A DNA stretch of 64,000 bases from Sphingomonas changbaiensis NBRC 104936. Its GTDB lineage: Bacteria; Pseudomonadota; Alphaproteobacteria; Sphingomonadales; Sphingomonadaceae. The notes under the pieces were generated by a model. That model did no database searches, was not told where the DNA came from, and worked only from the letters and a program-made list of their open reading frames with translations. The DNA lies in contig NZ_BBWU01000021.1 of NCBI RefSeq assembly GCF_000974765.1, positions 96,165 to 160,164 of the forward strand, in the 5' to 3' direction. Below are positions 9,225-19,068 of this stretch, piece by piece (the first letter of the stretch is position 1; the number at the start of each line of letters is the position of its first letter). A program made the position numbers and the translations under genes.

Positions 9225-11471
9225 CTATTTGCCGTCGATCACCGCCCGCGCCTGATCGAGCCGCGCGGAATAGGCGTCGAGCACCGCGGCCGTGCGCCCG
9301 GCATATTCGTTCGCATCGGTAAAGCGCCGTTCCTCGATCGCCTCGCGCACGCCAGGCAGCGTTTTTGCGCCATAGCCGGTGAACCGGCCCGGTGCGTAGA
9401 CCAGGTTGCGGAACCAGGGCCGCCCCGGCAGCCCGCGCGGATCGAGCAGCAGCTGGTCGATGTTGGCGAGCAGGCTGTTCAGCTTGTTCCGCTGCTGCAC
9501 CGTCAGGCTGGCGCCCTTGGCCGCATAAGCCGCGTCATACGCGGCGGCACTGGCCTTCAGCCGGTCGACCGAATTCTCGAGCGCAGCCAGCTCGATGTGC
9601 GGCGTCGCGGCTTCTGCCTCGGGCGGTCCGACCGGCTTCAGCGGATCGCTCGCCAGCCGGAAATCGCCCGCTGCCTTGAGCTTCACGCGCTTCTCGTCCT
9701 CGGCGCGGCGGTCCGCCTCCAGCTTCTTCACTTCGGTCAGGTAGCGCGCGACGGTATCGGCGAAGTCGCCGAACCGCTGCGGCGGCGTGTCCGCGTCGGC
9801 CATGCGCATGACAATCCGGCCGACCGTCTTCGACAATGCCGCGCCATATTTCAGGCCGGGATCGTCGAACGTCGTCATGTGGTGGAAGCTGTCGTAGATC
9901 GAGTGATAGACGCCGTCGCTCTCGTCCTCGCCGCCATAGCCCATGTTGAGCGCCGGGATGCCGACATGCTGCAGCATGCCCGAATAGTCGGAGCCAGAGC
10001 CGAGCGGCCCGATCGGCAGGTCTGCGCCTTTTTCTGCAGCGGCGATCAGCGTCTCGTCGCGCCTACCGATCTTGTCGTAGGCGTTCGCCAGCACCGCGCC
10101 GCGCCGCCGTGCGTAGACGGTTGCGCCCGTCTCCGGATCGGTCACGTCGTGCGTGACCTCGTTCACCAGATGCTGGAAGTCGTGGCTGCCGGAGGCATTG
10201 AAGAAGCCGCGGCCGTTGCCGTCCGTGTTGATGTAGAGCAGCGCCTTCTGCTTCAGCTCGGCTTCATGGGCTTCCGCCCATTCGGTCGAACCGAGCAGGC
10301 CCGGCTCCTCGCCGTCCCAGCTGGCATAGACGATCGTCCGGTCGGGCCGCCAACCCTGCTTGTAAAGCGCGCCGAGCGCCTTCGCTTCGGATTGCATCGC
10401 GACATTGCCCGACAGCGGATCGCTCGCGCCGAACACCCAGCCGTCGTGATGATTGCCGCGGACGATCCATTGGTCCGGATAACGCGCGCCCTTCAGGGTC
10501 GCGATCACGTCGTAGATCGGCCTGGTCGACCAGTCGGACTTGACCGCAAGATGCACCTTCACGGCGCCGTTCCCGCCCATGTGGTAGGTGACCGGCAGCG
10601 CGCCGCGCCAATGATCCGGCGCGACCGGACCCTGAAGCTTGGCCAGGAGCTTCGAGGCATCGCCATAGGACATCGGCAGGGCCGGAATCTTGAGGATCGT
10701 CGGCGCCGTTTCGCGGGTCAGCCGCTTGGCGTTTGCGGTCGCGCCGACTCCGGGCGTCAGCGGATCGCCGGGCGAAATCGCCATGTCCTGCACCGATCCG
10801 CGCTGCACGCCCTCTGGCGGCCGCGTGCCGCCCTTCGGATAGATATCGCCCTGCGCATAACCGTCATCGGCCGGATCGGAATAGATGATGCAGCCGGCGG
10901 CGCCGTGATCCTGCGCCAGCTTCGGCTTCAACCCGCGCCAGCCGCCGCCATAGCGGGCGATGATGATCTTGCCTTTGACGTCGATGCCGCGCCGGGCGAG
11001 CGCCTTGTAATCCTCCGGCATGCCGTAGTTCACATAGACAAGGTCGGCCGTGACGTCGCCGTCGCCCTGATAGGCGACATAGGGCGGCAGCGCCCCGGCC
11101 AGGTTGGACGAGGTCGGATCCGCGGCCAGCGCCGGCTCCTGCCCGCCCAGCACGACATGGTCCGGCGCGATCATCTCGACGGTGGTCGAGATCGGCGTGG
11201 GATACAGCACGTTGAAGGTCTCGATGTGCGCGTCCCAGCCCCAATCCTTGAAATGGGCGAGGAGGAACTCTGCATTGGCCTTGTCGTGCGGCGAGCCGAC
11301 CTGGTTGGGGGCGGACGACATTTCCTTCAGCCAGCCGAGCTGATCCTCGGAACTGATGCTCGCGTCGAACGCGGCTTCGAGTTTTTGTCTATCCGCGGGC
11401 ACCGCCGCGGCAGCCGCCGAAGCAAAGGCAACGCAAGCGATCGTCGAGAGCAACAGATGCCGTCCGGTCAT
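9225..11471 (-). CDS. Secreted M28 family metallopeptidase, glutamate carboxypeptidase II-like
   Basis: A 748-residue protein with a signal peptide ending near ASAAAAAVPA. A protease-associated domain (about 110-280) sits inside an M28 catalytic domain, followed by a transferrin-receptor-type dimerisation domain. The zinc site matches glutamate carboxypeptidase II: His in GNHHDGWVFG, Asp in SDPLSGN, Glu-Glu in SWDGEEPGLLGS, Asp in YINTDGN and His in YHSIYDSFHH. It should remove residues from peptides in the periplasm or outside the cell. A Shine-Dalgarno AGAGGAG precedes the ATG. It ends only 2 bp from the convergent kinase gene. Confidence 0.88.
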   Translation of the reverse strand: MTGRHLLLSTIACVAFASAAAAAVPADRQKLEAAFDASISSEDQLGWLKEMSSAPNQVGSPHDKANAEFLLAHFKDWGWDAHIETFNVLYPTPISTTVEMIAPDHVVLGGQEPALAADPTSSNLAGALPPYVAYQGDGDVTADLVYVNYGMPEDYKALARRGIDVKGKIIIARYGGGWRGLKPKLAQDHGAAGCIIYSDPADDGYAQGDIYPKGGTRPPEGVQRGSVQDMAISPGDPLTPGVGATANAKRLTRETAPTILKIPALPMSYGDASKLLAKLQGPVAPDHWRGALPVTYHMGGNGAVKVHLAVKSDWSTRPIYDVIATLKGARYPDQWIVRGNHHDGWVFGASDPLSGNVAMQSEAKALGALYKQGWRPDRTIVYASWDGEEPGLLGSTEWAEAHEAELKQKALLYINTDGNGRGFFNASGSHDFQHLVNEVTHDVTDPETGATVYARRRGAVLANAYDKIGRRDETLIAAAEKGADLPIGPLGSGSDYSGMLQHVGIPALNMGYGGEDESDGVYHSIYDSFHHMTTFDDPGLKYGAALSKTVGRIVMRMADADTPPQRFGDFADTVARYLTEVKKLEADRRAEDEKRVKLKAAGDFRLASDPLKPVGPPEAEAATPHIELAALENSVDRLKASAAAYDAAYAAKGASLTVQQRNKLNSLLANIDQLLLDPRGLPGRPWFRNLVYAPGRFTGYGAKTLPGVREAIEERRFTDANEYAGRTAAVLDAYSARLDQARAVIDGK

Positions 11472-11538
11472 TCAGGGGGTCTCCTCTTCCGAGATCCTTC
11501 CTAATTAACCTGCGTCAAAGCGCAAATCGGAACTCGGG

Positions 11539-12390
11539 TCAGCGCGCAGGAATACGAGTCACCTGCACATAAACCACCTGCCAGCGGCCGCCCTGGCGGC
11601 GGAAGGTGTCGGCATAGCGGAAATGGTCCGCGAAGCGCTTGCCACCTTCAGTGCCGTCGATCAGCCCCTCCCCGGTCACGACCGCCGCATCGGGTCCAAG
11701 CGCGATCACGCGGCGGTCCTTGATGACGAAGGGGTCGAACACGACGCCCGGCGCGGTGAAGCCTTGCTCGAACGCCGTCTTGCCCGCGGTCTCGCCGGAG
11801 CCGCGGACATAGACCAGCTCGTCCGCCAGAAACGCGGCGATCGCGCCCGCATCGTGCCGGAACTGCGCCTCGTCGAACGCATGCGATGCGGCATCGAGGC
11901 ATGAATCCGTACCTTCGGGCACGGGCGCGGCGAACGCGACGTTGCGCACGATCCGCCAGTCCCGCTCCGGCGCTTTGCGCCACCAGGTGACGTAAGGGCC
12001 GGCGGACGATTTCGTGGCCCCGTCCGCCCCGCGCACAGTCGCTCGGCCATAGCCCCATTCGAGCACCTCCCCCGGCGACGAGGCCAGCCGCCCGCAGCTG
12101 GTTATCCCGCCATCCACGATCTGGCTCCGGCCCGCGGATCGGCGCGCATACATCGCCTCGACCGCGGCCCGCCCGATCACGCTGGTCCCGTCGGGCAGCA
12201 CGAACACGCCATCTTCGGCATAGGGCGCGGCGACCCGCGCCGCGTCCCCGGCCTTGATCGCCGGCAACCACTCCGCGTTCGCTTGCTCGATCGCCTTGAC
12301 GGCAGCCGGATCGACCGCCGGCTGGCCGGCAGCCGCCAGGGCCGGCGCAAACGCGGCGCTTCCAAGCGCAAGACACATGACCCGCTTCAT
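11539..12390 (-). CDS. Secreted protein with two NTF2-like (SnoaL/DUF4440) domains
   Basis: A 283-residue protein with a signal peptide (ATG 12390, cleavage probably after the AAAG region). Two NTF2-like cone folds follow in tandem: about 30-150 (IKAGDAARVAAPYAEDGVFVLPDG ... DWRIVRNVAF) and about 165-283 (RHDAGAIAAFLADELVYVRGSG ... GRWQVVYVQVTRI). Such domains bind small ligands or act as isomerases, but no catalytic residues can be assigned. It lies upstream of the M28 peptidase gene in the same direction with a 67-bp gap that may hold its own promoter. Confidence 0.7.
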   Translation of the reverse strand: MKRVMCLALGSAAFAPALAAAGQPAVDPAAVKAIEQANAEWLPAIKAGDAARVAAPYAEDGVFVLPDGTSVIGRAAVEAMYARRSAGRSQIVDGGITSCGRLASSPGEVLEWGYGRATVRGADGATKSSAGPYVTWWRKAPERDWRIVRNVAFAAPVPEGTDSCLDAASHAFDEAQFRHDAGAIAAFLADELVYVRGSGETAGKTAFEQGFTAPGVVFDPFVIKDRRVIALGPDAAVVTGEGLIDGTEGGKRFADHFRYADTFRRQGGRWQVVYVQVTRIPAR

Positions 12391-12547
12391 TTCCGCCCCC
12401 CTTCAGCCGAACCTCGCCTGGCCCGAACTCGCGCGATCATTGCAAGCCGCCGGACCCCGAGCAAGGTGGGTTCGACCGCCGCTCGCCGTTTGCCGCGCGT
12501 GTGCGGCTGGGCTACGGACGCCCGTCGATCGCCGAAGCCGGACCCTG

Positions 12548-14287
12548 GTGCGAACATTTCTTCTGATTCTCGCAAGCATCCGCCGCCTGGCCCGGACCAG
12601 CGAGGCCGGGCTGATCGTGGTGGCGATCCTGGTCGGCAGCGCCGCGGGGCTGCTCGCGGCGTTTCAAGGCGCGATTGCGCACGGACTGCAAACCTTGCTC
12701 TATGGCTTGGGCGTGGAACGGCTGAGCGCCGTCGAAGCGGTCGATCCCGTCCGCCTCCTTGCACTGCCCGTGGGCGGGTTGTTGCTGACCGGCATCGCCT
12801 ATCTCGCGCGGCGGCGGCGGGCACCGATCGACGTGGTCGAAGCCAACGCCCTTCACGGCGGCGCGATCCCGGCAACCGACTCGCTGCTGGTTTCGGCGCA
12901 GACGATCGTCTCCAACGGGTTCGGCGCATCGGTGGGTCTCGAAGCGGCCTATGCGCAGGCGGGTGGCGGGCTCGCCTCGGTGCTGGGCACGGGGCTCAAG
13001 CTCAGGCGATCCGACCAGCGGATCCTGGTCGGCGCCGGCGCGGGCGCGGCGATCGGGGCCGCCTTCGGCGCGCCCCTGACTGGCGCCTTCTACGCATTCG
13101 AGATCGTGATCGGCGCCTATACGCCCGCCGCGATCGCCCCGGTCGCGGCGGCGGCATTGGCGGCGGTGCTGGTCGTCCGCGGACTGGGCTTGCCTGCCTA
13201 TCTGACGGTCCTTCCCGGTGCCGAACCGATCGGGGCGGCCGATTACGTGCTGTACTCGCTGCTCGGCATCGTCTGCGCAGTGATGGGCGTTGCGTTGATG
13301 CGGGCCATCACGACGCTTGAGCGCGGCGTCAGGCGATCGCCGATCCCGGAGCGCTGGCGGCCTGTGTTGGGCGGCGCGCTGCTGATCCCGCTTGCCCTCA
13401 TGTCGCCGCAGGTACTTTCGGCCGGACACGGCGCGCTGCACCTCGACATGACGATGGGCGTCGCGGTCGAGTTTCTGGCGAGCATATTGGTGCTCAAGAT
13501 GCTGGCGTCGGCGGTGTCGCTCTCGTTCGGGTTCCGCGGCGGCCTGTTCTTCGCGTCCCTGTTCCTGGGCTCGCTGACCGGACAGATTTTCGCGGCGCTC
13601 CTCCCTACCCTGCCTGGGCTCGGTGCGGTCGACCCGACCGATGCCGCCCTGATCGGCATGGCGTCGTTCGCCGTCGCGGTGGTCGGCGGCCCGATGACCA
13701 TGTCTATGCTGGTGCTGGAGACGACTCACGATTTCGCGCTGACCGGCGTCGCGATCACGGCCGGCCTGTGCGCAAGCACGTTCGTTCGCCAGACTTTCGG
13801 CTTCTCCTTCTCCACCTGGCGCCTGCATACGCGCGGCGAGACGATCCGGAGCGCGCGCGACGTCGGCTGGGCGCGGACGCTGACGGCGGGCCGGATGATG
13901 CGAAAGGGCGTCGCGACCGCCGAACAATCCATCACCATCGCCGAGTTCCGTAGACGGTTCCCGCTCGGCTCGACGGGCCAGGTCGTGTTGGTCGACCATG
14001 TCGGCCACTATGCCGGGCTGGTGCCGACATCCTCCGCCTATGCTTCGGAACTCGACGAAGCGACGCGAGTCTCGTCGCTCGCGACCCTGACGGATGTCGC
14101 ATTGCGACCGGAGGCGGATGTCACCGAAGTCATGAAGACATTCGAGGCGACTGAATCGGACGATCTTGCCGTGATCGACGAGCAGGGCTGTCTGCTCGGT
14201 CGCTTGAGCGAACGCCATGTGCATCGCCGCTACACGGATGAGCTGGAGAAGGCGCAGCGCGAGCTGTTCGGAGAAGGCGAGAGATGA
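12548..14287 (+). CDS. ClC-type chloride channel/antiporter with C-terminal CBS-like region
   Basis: A 579-residue multi-spanning protein. ClC landmarks: the gating Glu in SVGLEAAY (E132), AAIGAAFGAPLTGAFYAFE, FGFRGGLFFASLFLGSLTG near 340 and VGGPMTMSMLVLETT. After the membrane domain a C-terminal part (about 450-575) contains a CBS-like segment, SDDLAVIDEQGCLLGRLS. The first selectivity motif (normally GSGIP) is not recognisable; the matching region reads APIDVVEANALHGG, so ion selectivity is uncertain. The start is GTG 12548, placed just before the first hydrophobic helix; earlier in-frame starts would extend into the divergent NTF2-like gene. Its stop overlaps the next gene (ATGA), so the two are co-translated. 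Confidence 0.82.
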   Translation: MRTFLLILASIRRLARTSEAGLIVVAILVGSAAGLLAAFQGAIAHGLQTLLYGLGVERLSAVEAVDPVRLLALPVGGLLLTGIAYLARRRRAPIDVVEANALHGGAIPATDSLLVSAQTIVSNGFGASVGLEAAYAQAGGGLASVLGTGLKLRRSDQRILVGAGAGAAIGAAFGAPLTGAFYAFEIVIGAYTPAAIAPVAAAALAAVLVVRGLGLPAYLTVLPGAEPIGAADYVLYSLLGIVCAVMGVALMRAITTLERGVRRSPIPERWRPVLGGALLIPLALMSPQVLSAGHGALHLDMTMGVAVEFLASILVLKMLASAVSLSFGFRGGLFFASLFLGSLTGQIFAALLPTLPGLGAVDPTDAALIGMASFAVAVVGGPMTMSMLVLETTHDFALTGVAITAGLCASTFVRQTFGFSFSTWRLHTRGETIRSARDVGWARTLTAGRMMRKGVATAEQSITIAEFRRRFPLGSTGQVVLVDHVGHYAGLVPTSSAYASELDEATRVSSLATLTDVALRPEADVTEVMKTFEATESDDLAVIDEQGCLLGRLSERHVHRRYTDELEKAQRELFGEGER

Positions 14288-15342
14288 CCGATCCCGCGCC
14301 TCCCCGCTGGCACCGCCCGGCTCTGGTCGCGGGCGGTATCGTGGGCGTGCTGATCCTGTCGATCATCGGCGGATATTTCGGCGCGGGGCTGCGCTCGACG
14401 CCCGCAGCTCGTGCGGTGAGGCTGCCGTCGATCGTTCAATTGGTGCCGCGCAGGCCGGACGCGCCGAGCGATGCCGATCTGGTCAAATCGGCTTGCCCGT
14501 CAGTGGTGAAGGTCACGACCGGACAGAGCGGGGTCAATCCGGTGTCGGTGCCGGGCGTGATCGTATCACGCCAGGGGGCCATCCTCACATCGGATGCCGG
14601 GAACGCCACGGATCAGGCGACGGTCCTGTTGAGCGGCGGCGACACGCTGCCGGCAAAGCTGCTGGCGACCGATCCGCTGGCCGGCCTCGCCCTTTATCAG
14701 ATCGATCAGGACGCCTCACCGGCGCTCGACATACCGGCAGTCGAATTTCCGCCGGTCGGCACCCGTCTGCTTGCCCTTGCCGCCCCGAACGGCAGCGGCT
14801 GTGCGATGGCGCCGCTGACGGTCGGCAGCGACTTCATCACCGACGGCGGAGCGCTTCAGGTCTACCTCGCCCCGATACCGGTTCCGCCGGCCGCGTTCGC
14901 CGGCGGTCCGGTGATCGATGGCAATGGCCAGCTTGCCGGAATGCTGGTCGCGTCCGACGACACCGGCGGCGCCCGGATTCTGCCCGCGACGGTGTTGGCG
15001 CCGATCGTCTCCGAGCTGCTCCGCACGAGGGCGGCAGGCCCGAACCGGATCGGACTGGAAATTGGCGAGATCAGCCCGGCGCTTGCCGACCGCCTCGGCT
15101 ACGGTCGGCGAAGCGGGGCGATGGTGGCGATTGCGGACGACAAGGGTCCGGCAGCAAAGGCGGGCTTACGTGCCGGCGACATCATTCTCAGCATCAACGG
15201 CCAACCCGTCTCAAGCGCTTCCGAAGCCGGCCGGGCCCTGGTCGACACTGGCCCGATTGCCATCGAGGCGCTGCGCGGAACGCAACGCCTCGATGTGACG
15301 CTCGGCAAGCCTGCCGCATCGGCCAGAGCCCGGCGGCGATAA
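14284..15342 (+). CDS. Membrane-anchored HtrA-like protein with degenerate triad and PDZ domain
   Basis: A 352-residue protein with one N-terminal membrane helix (about 12-35), a trypsin-like fold (about 63-235) and a PDZ domain (about 250-345, AKAGLRAGDIILSINGQPV). Aligned from memory with DegP, the His position of TNNHV is A105 in TSDAG, the Asp of SDIAL is G134 in LAGLAL, and the Ser of NSGG is A206 in FAGG. All three catalytic residues are therefore absent, while the surrounding fold is preserved. It probably works as a binding or sensing protein in the periplasm rather than a protease. Overlap with the ClC gene suggests the two act together. Confidence 0.8.
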   Translation: MTDPAPPRWHRPALVAGGIVGVLILSIIGGYFGAGLRSTPAARAVRLPSIVQLVPRRPDAPSDADLVKSACPSVVKVTTGQSGVNPVSVPGVIVSRQGAILTSDAGNATDQATVLLSGGDTLPAKLLATDPLAGLALYQIDQDASPALDIPAVEFPPVGTRLLALAAPNGSGCAMAPLTVGSDFITDGGALQVYLAPIPVPPAAFAGGPVIDGNGQLAGMLVASDDTGGARILPATVLAPIVSELLRTRAAGPNRIGLEIGEISPALADRLGYGRRSGAMVAIADDKGPAAKAGLRAGDIILSINGQPVSSASEAGRALVDTGPIAIEALRGTQRLDVTLGKPAASARARRR

Positions 15343-15345
15343 GTC

Positions 15346-18300
15346 TCAGGCCATCGCGGCTGGCACTTCGGCGCTGAACAGGGCCGCATTGCCGCCGGCC
15401 GATGTGGTGTCGATCGAGATCGCGCGCTCGGTCACGAACCGTAGCAGGTAATGCGGCCCGCCGGCCTTGAAACCGGTTCCCGACAGTCCCTCGCCGCCGA
15501 ACGGCTGCACGCCGACCACGGCGCCGATCGTCGAGCGATTGACGTAGAGGTTGCCGACCTTCGCGCGTGCCCGCACGATGTCCATCGCCGACGCAAGCCG
15601 GCTGTGCAGCCCCATCGTCAGGCCGTAGCCGTTGGCGTTGATGCGATCGACCAGCGCTTCGAGTTCGCCCGCCTTCCAGGTGACCACGTGCAGCACCGGC
15701 CCGAACACTTCCGTGGTCAGCTCTTCGGGCGTGTCCAAACGGATGATGGTCGGCCCGACGAAATGACCGCCGGGCGCGTCGTCCGTCGGCAGCGATGCGA
15801 TCACGCGCGCCGCGTTGGCGTCGATATAGCCCTGCACCCGCCCGCGCGCCGCCTCGTCGATCAGCGGCCCGACATCGGTCGAGGCCAGCGCCGGATCGCC
15901 CAGCTTCAGCTCGGCCATCGCGCCCTGCAGCATCTCGAGGATCCCGTCGGCCACATCTTCCTGAAGGCACAGCAGGCGAAGCGCCGAGCAGCGTTGGCCG
16001 GCGCTGCGGAACGCGGAATCGATCACGTCCGCCACGACCTGTTCGGGCAGCGCGGTCGAATCCACGATCATCGCGTTGATGCCGCCGGTCTCCGCGACCA
16101 GCGGGGCAATTGGCCGCAGGTCGTCGTCCAGGATCGAGCGTGCGATCCGCTTGGCGGCGCCCGTCGATCCGGTGAAGGCCACACCCGAGACACGGCGGTC
16201 CGCAACCAGCGCCGCGCCCACGTCCGCGCCGCCCGGCAGCAGCTGCAGCACATCGCCCGGCACGCCGGCGCGGTGAAGCAGCCGCACCGCGCGCGCGGCG
16301 ATCAGCGGCGTCTGCGGCGCAGGCTTCGCGATCACCGCGTTGCCGGCGACCAGCGCGGCCGTGACCTGCCCGAGGAAGATCGCGAGCGGGAAATTCCATG
16401 GGCTGATACAGGCGAACACGCCGCGACCGCTCAGCCGCATTTCGTTGCACTCGCCGGTCGGCCCGGGCAGCACATGCGTGACCAGCAAGCGCCGGGCTTG
16501 GGCGGCGTAATAGCGGCAGAAGTCGACAGCTTCGCGCACTTCGGCCACGGTGTCGGGCAGGCATTTGCCCGCCTCGCGCACCGCAAGCGCGAAGAAGGCT
16601 TCCTTCTCTTTTTCCAGCAGGTCGGCGGCGCGTTCCAGGCAGGCAGCGCGCTCCTCGACCGGCAGCGCAGCCCAGGCCGGCGCGGCGCGGCTGGCGCGCT
16701 CGATTGCCACGCGCACCTGGTCCGGCGTCGCATCGACGACCTCGCCTACGACATCGTCCGGATTGGCGGGGTTGACGACCGGGGTCGCCGCCCCGGCGGC
16801 TTCCTGGCCCCCGATCAGTGGGCCGGCGCGGCGGTCTTCCGGCGCGGTCGCAACGACGCGCGCTTCCAGTGCGCGCAACACCTCACGGTCCGACAAGTCA
16901 GTTCCTTCCGAATTGAGACGCTCGGCGCCGAACAGGTCGGCGGGCATCGAGATGATGGGGTTCGGCGCGCCGCCATTGGCTTCAACAAGGGCGACCGGAT
17001 CGGTCGCGAGCGCGTCGATATCGCGGCTGGTATCGCCGATCTGATGGACGAAGCTGCTGTTCGCCCCGTTCTCAAGCAGCCTGCGGACCAGATAGGCGAG
17101 CAGATCGCGATAACCGCCGACCGGCGCGTAGACGCGAACCTGATGGCGCCCGTCCTTCAACGCTTCGGCATAAAGCGGCTCGCCCATGCCGTGCAGACGC
17201 TGGAACTCGATATCGTCGCGGTTGCCCGCCCAGGTCATCAAGCTGGCGACGGTCAGCGCATTGTGCGTCGCAAAGGCCGGCGCGATGTTCTCCGCCGCCA
17301 GCATCCGCCGCGCGCAGGCGAGATAGGACACGTCGGTGGCCTCCTTCCGCGTATAAACCGGATAGCCGTCGAGCCCTTCTTCTTGGGCATGCTTGATCTC
17401 GGTGTCCCAATAGGCGCCCTTCACCAGCCGCACCTGGATCCGGCGGCCGGTCGCGGCGCCAAGTGCGTCGGCCCATTCGATCACGCCCATCGCGCGCTTC
17501 TGATAGGCCTGGATCGCCATGCCGAGCCCGTCCCAGCCGGCAAGCGCCGGGTCCGCGGCGACCGCGGCAATGATGTCGAGCGACATTTCCAGGCGATCCG
17601 CCTCTTCGGCGTCAATGGTCAGGCCGATGCCGTGCCGCTTCGCCCGCTTGGCGAGCGTAATGACGGCCGCTGACAATTCGCGCACCGCCCGCTCCGCCTG
17701 CCCCGCTTCGTAGCGCGGGTGAAGGGCCGACAGTTTGATCGACACCGAATGTCGCTTGGAGAGCGGCGCATCCTGGGAAGCGGCGGTACCCACCGCCTCG
17801 ATCGCTCCCTCATAAGCTTCGAAATAGCGGCGGGCGTCGGCGGCGGTGAACGCCGCTTCGCCGAGCATATCGAACGAGCAGATCGCGCCTTCGCGTCGCG
17901 CCCGGGCAAGGGCTTCGTCGATCGTGCGGCCGAGCACGAACTGGCCGCCCATCAGCTGCATCGCCGCGGCGACCCCCATCCGGACGAACGGTTCGCCCAT
18001 GCGTGCTATGAGCCCGCGCAGCGCGCCGGCACCGGGCGCAGTGAGGGTTTTCGTCAGGATCAGGCCGAACGTCGCCGTATTGACGACTGCAGAGGGCGCG
18101 CGACGGCCGTGCGACGCCCAGTCGCCCATCTGCACCTTGTCCTGGATCAGCAGGTTGGCCGTGTGCGGGTCGGGGACGCGCAGATAGGCTTCGGCGAGCG
18201 ACAGCAGCGCGATGCCTTCCTCGCTGCTCAGCGCATATTCGCGCATGAACCGCTCGACCAGGCCCGCATCGGGGTGGCGCCGCAGCGCCTCCAGCAGCGA

Positions 18301-18441
18301 CCGTGTCGTCTCCTCCACGCGCGGCTGTTCGGCGGACGTGCTGCGCGCGAGCGGGAGGAGCTGGGCGAGCGCGACCTGCTCTTCGATGCGGTGGCGACTG
18401 GCGATTGCGGCGCGATATTCGGCAAGGGATTGCATGTTCAA
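15346..18441 (-). CDS. putA: Bifunctional proline dehydrogenase / L-glutamate gamma-semialdehyde dehydrogenase
   Basis: A 1031-residue PutA that oxidises proline to glutamate. The proline dehydrogenase barrel spans about 60-450 (LSALHPRYE, LTIDAEEADRLE, RLVKGAYWDTEIK, YTRKEATDVSYLACA). The aldehyde dehydrogenase follows to about 1000 (SPWNFPLAIFLGQ, FTGSTGAAKRIA, Glu in AETGGINAM, catalytic Cys in SAGQRCSALRLL). The N-terminal ribbon-helix-helix DNA-binding domain of enterobacterial PutA is missing, so regulation must come from elsewhere; the divergent Lrp-type gene is the obvious candidate. ATG 18435 is an alternative start two codons in. Confidence 0.95.
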   Translation of the reverse strand: MNMQSLAEYRAAIASRHRIEEQVALAQLLPLARSTSAEQPRVEETTRSLLEALRRHPDAGLVERFMREYALSSEEGIALLSLAEAYLRVPDPHTANLLIQDKVQMGDWASHGRRAPSAVVNTATFGLILTKTLTAPGAGALRGLIARMGEPFVRMGVAAAMQLMGGQFVLGRTIDEALARARREGAICSFDMLGEAAFTAADARRYFEAYEGAIEAVGTAASQDAPLSKRHSVSIKLSALHPRYEAGQAERAVRELSAAVITLAKRAKRHGIGLTIDAEEADRLEMSLDIIAAVAADPALAGWDGLGMAIQAYQKRAMGVIEWADALGAATGRRIQVRLVKGAYWDTEIKHAQEEGLDGYPVYTRKEATDVSYLACARRMLAAENIAPAFATHNALTVASLMTWAGNRDDIEFQRLHGMGEPLYAEALKDGRHQVRVYAPVGGYRDLLAYLVRRLLENGANSSFVHQIGDTSRDIDALATDPVALVEANGGAPNPIISMPADLFGAERLNSEGTDLSDREVLRALEARVVATAPEDRRAGPLIGGQEAAGAATPVVNPANPDDVVGEVVDATPDQVRVAIERASRAAPAWAALPVEERAACLERAADLLEKEKEAFFALAVREAGKCLPDTVAEVREAVDFCRYYAAQARRLLVTHVLPGPTGECNEMRLSGRGVFACISPWNFPLAIFLGQVTAALVAGNAVIAKPAPQTPLIAARAVRLLHRAGVPGDVLQLLPGGADVGAALVADRRVSGVAFTGSTGAAKRIARSILDDDLRPIAPLVAETGGINAMIVDSTALPEQVVADVIDSAFRSAGQRCSALRLLCLQEDVADGILEMLQGAMAELKLGDPALASTDVGPLIDEAARGRVQGYIDANAARVIASLPTDDAPGGHFVGPTIIRLDTPEELTTEVFGPVLHVVTWKAGELEALVDRINANGYGLTMGLHSRLASAMDIVRARAKVGNLYVNRSTIGAVVGVQPFGGEGLSGTGFKAGGPHYLLRFVTERAISIDTTSAGGNAALFSAEVPAAMA

Positions 18442-18525
18442 ATCAGGACTCGCGTTCGGTTCTGGAATTCGGCGCGTGGGCCGGCATAATGACGGGCTTC
18501 ACATAGAAGGCCCGGAGAAGCATCG

Positions 18526-18981
18526 ATGCTGAACGAGACCGACCGCCGGATTCTCAGGACCATCCAGAAGGACGGCCGGATCACCAACCAGGAGCTCGCC
18601 AATCGCTGCGGACTCTCGCCATCGGCCTGTTTCGATCGGCTGAGGCGGCTGCGCGAACAGGGCTACATCACCGGCTTTTCCGCCCATCTCGACCCGGAAA
18701 AGCTGGACCGCGCGCTTCTGGTCTTCATCGAGGTGCTGCTCGATCGCACCACCGGTGAAGTGTTTTCCAATTTCGCCGAAGCCGTGCGCGGCAAGCCGGA
18801 GATCATGGAATGCCACATGGTTGCCGGCGGGTTCGACTATCTGCTGAAAGTGCGCATGAAAGACATGGCGGCCTATCGCGCCTTTCTCGCAGACTCGCTG
18901 GTGGGCATGCCGGGGGTTCGCGAAACGCGCACCTACGCCGTTCTGGAGGAAGTGAAGAACGCGACCGACCTGCCGATCTGA
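18526..18981 (+). CDS. Lrp/AsnC family regulator, probable activator of putA
   Basis: A 151-residue protein with the N-terminal Lrp helix-turn-helix (DRRILRTIQKDGRITNQELANRCGLSPSACFDRLRRL) and a C-terminal RAM effector domain (EVFSNFAEAVRGKPEIMECHMVAGGFDYLLKVR). It is divergent from putA with an 84-bp shared control region, the arrangement of PutR-type regulators that induce putA when proline is present. A GGAG Shine-Dalgarno lies 9-10 bp before ATG 18526. Effector identity is inferred from context. Confidence 0.88.
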   Translation: MLNETDRRILRTIQKDGRITNQELANRCGLSPSACFDRLRRLREQGYITGFSAHLDPEKLDRALLVFIEVLLDRTTGEVFSNFAEAVRGKPEIMECHMVAGGFDYLLKVRMKDMAAYRAFLADSLVGMPGVRETRTYAVLEEVKNATDLPI

Positions 18982-19068
18982 CGTTCGATTGTCGCCTGCA
19001 ACGGACGCTTTCGATCTGCATCGGCTGGAAGACGGCATTTCTCTACTAAATCCACGCGTTACTCCGTT

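Noticed and set aside
9012..11504. An 830-codon plus-strand frame opposite the M28 peptidase
   Set aside because: It runs from inside the kinase gene across the peptidase, has no recognisable domain, and the peptidase has a complete zinc site.
15451..17673. A 740-codon open frame on the plus strand opposite putA
   Set aside because: The minus-strand frame is an unmistakable PutA. The plus-strand product is Arg/His/Gly-rich with no domain, the usual antisense shadow in high-GC DNA.
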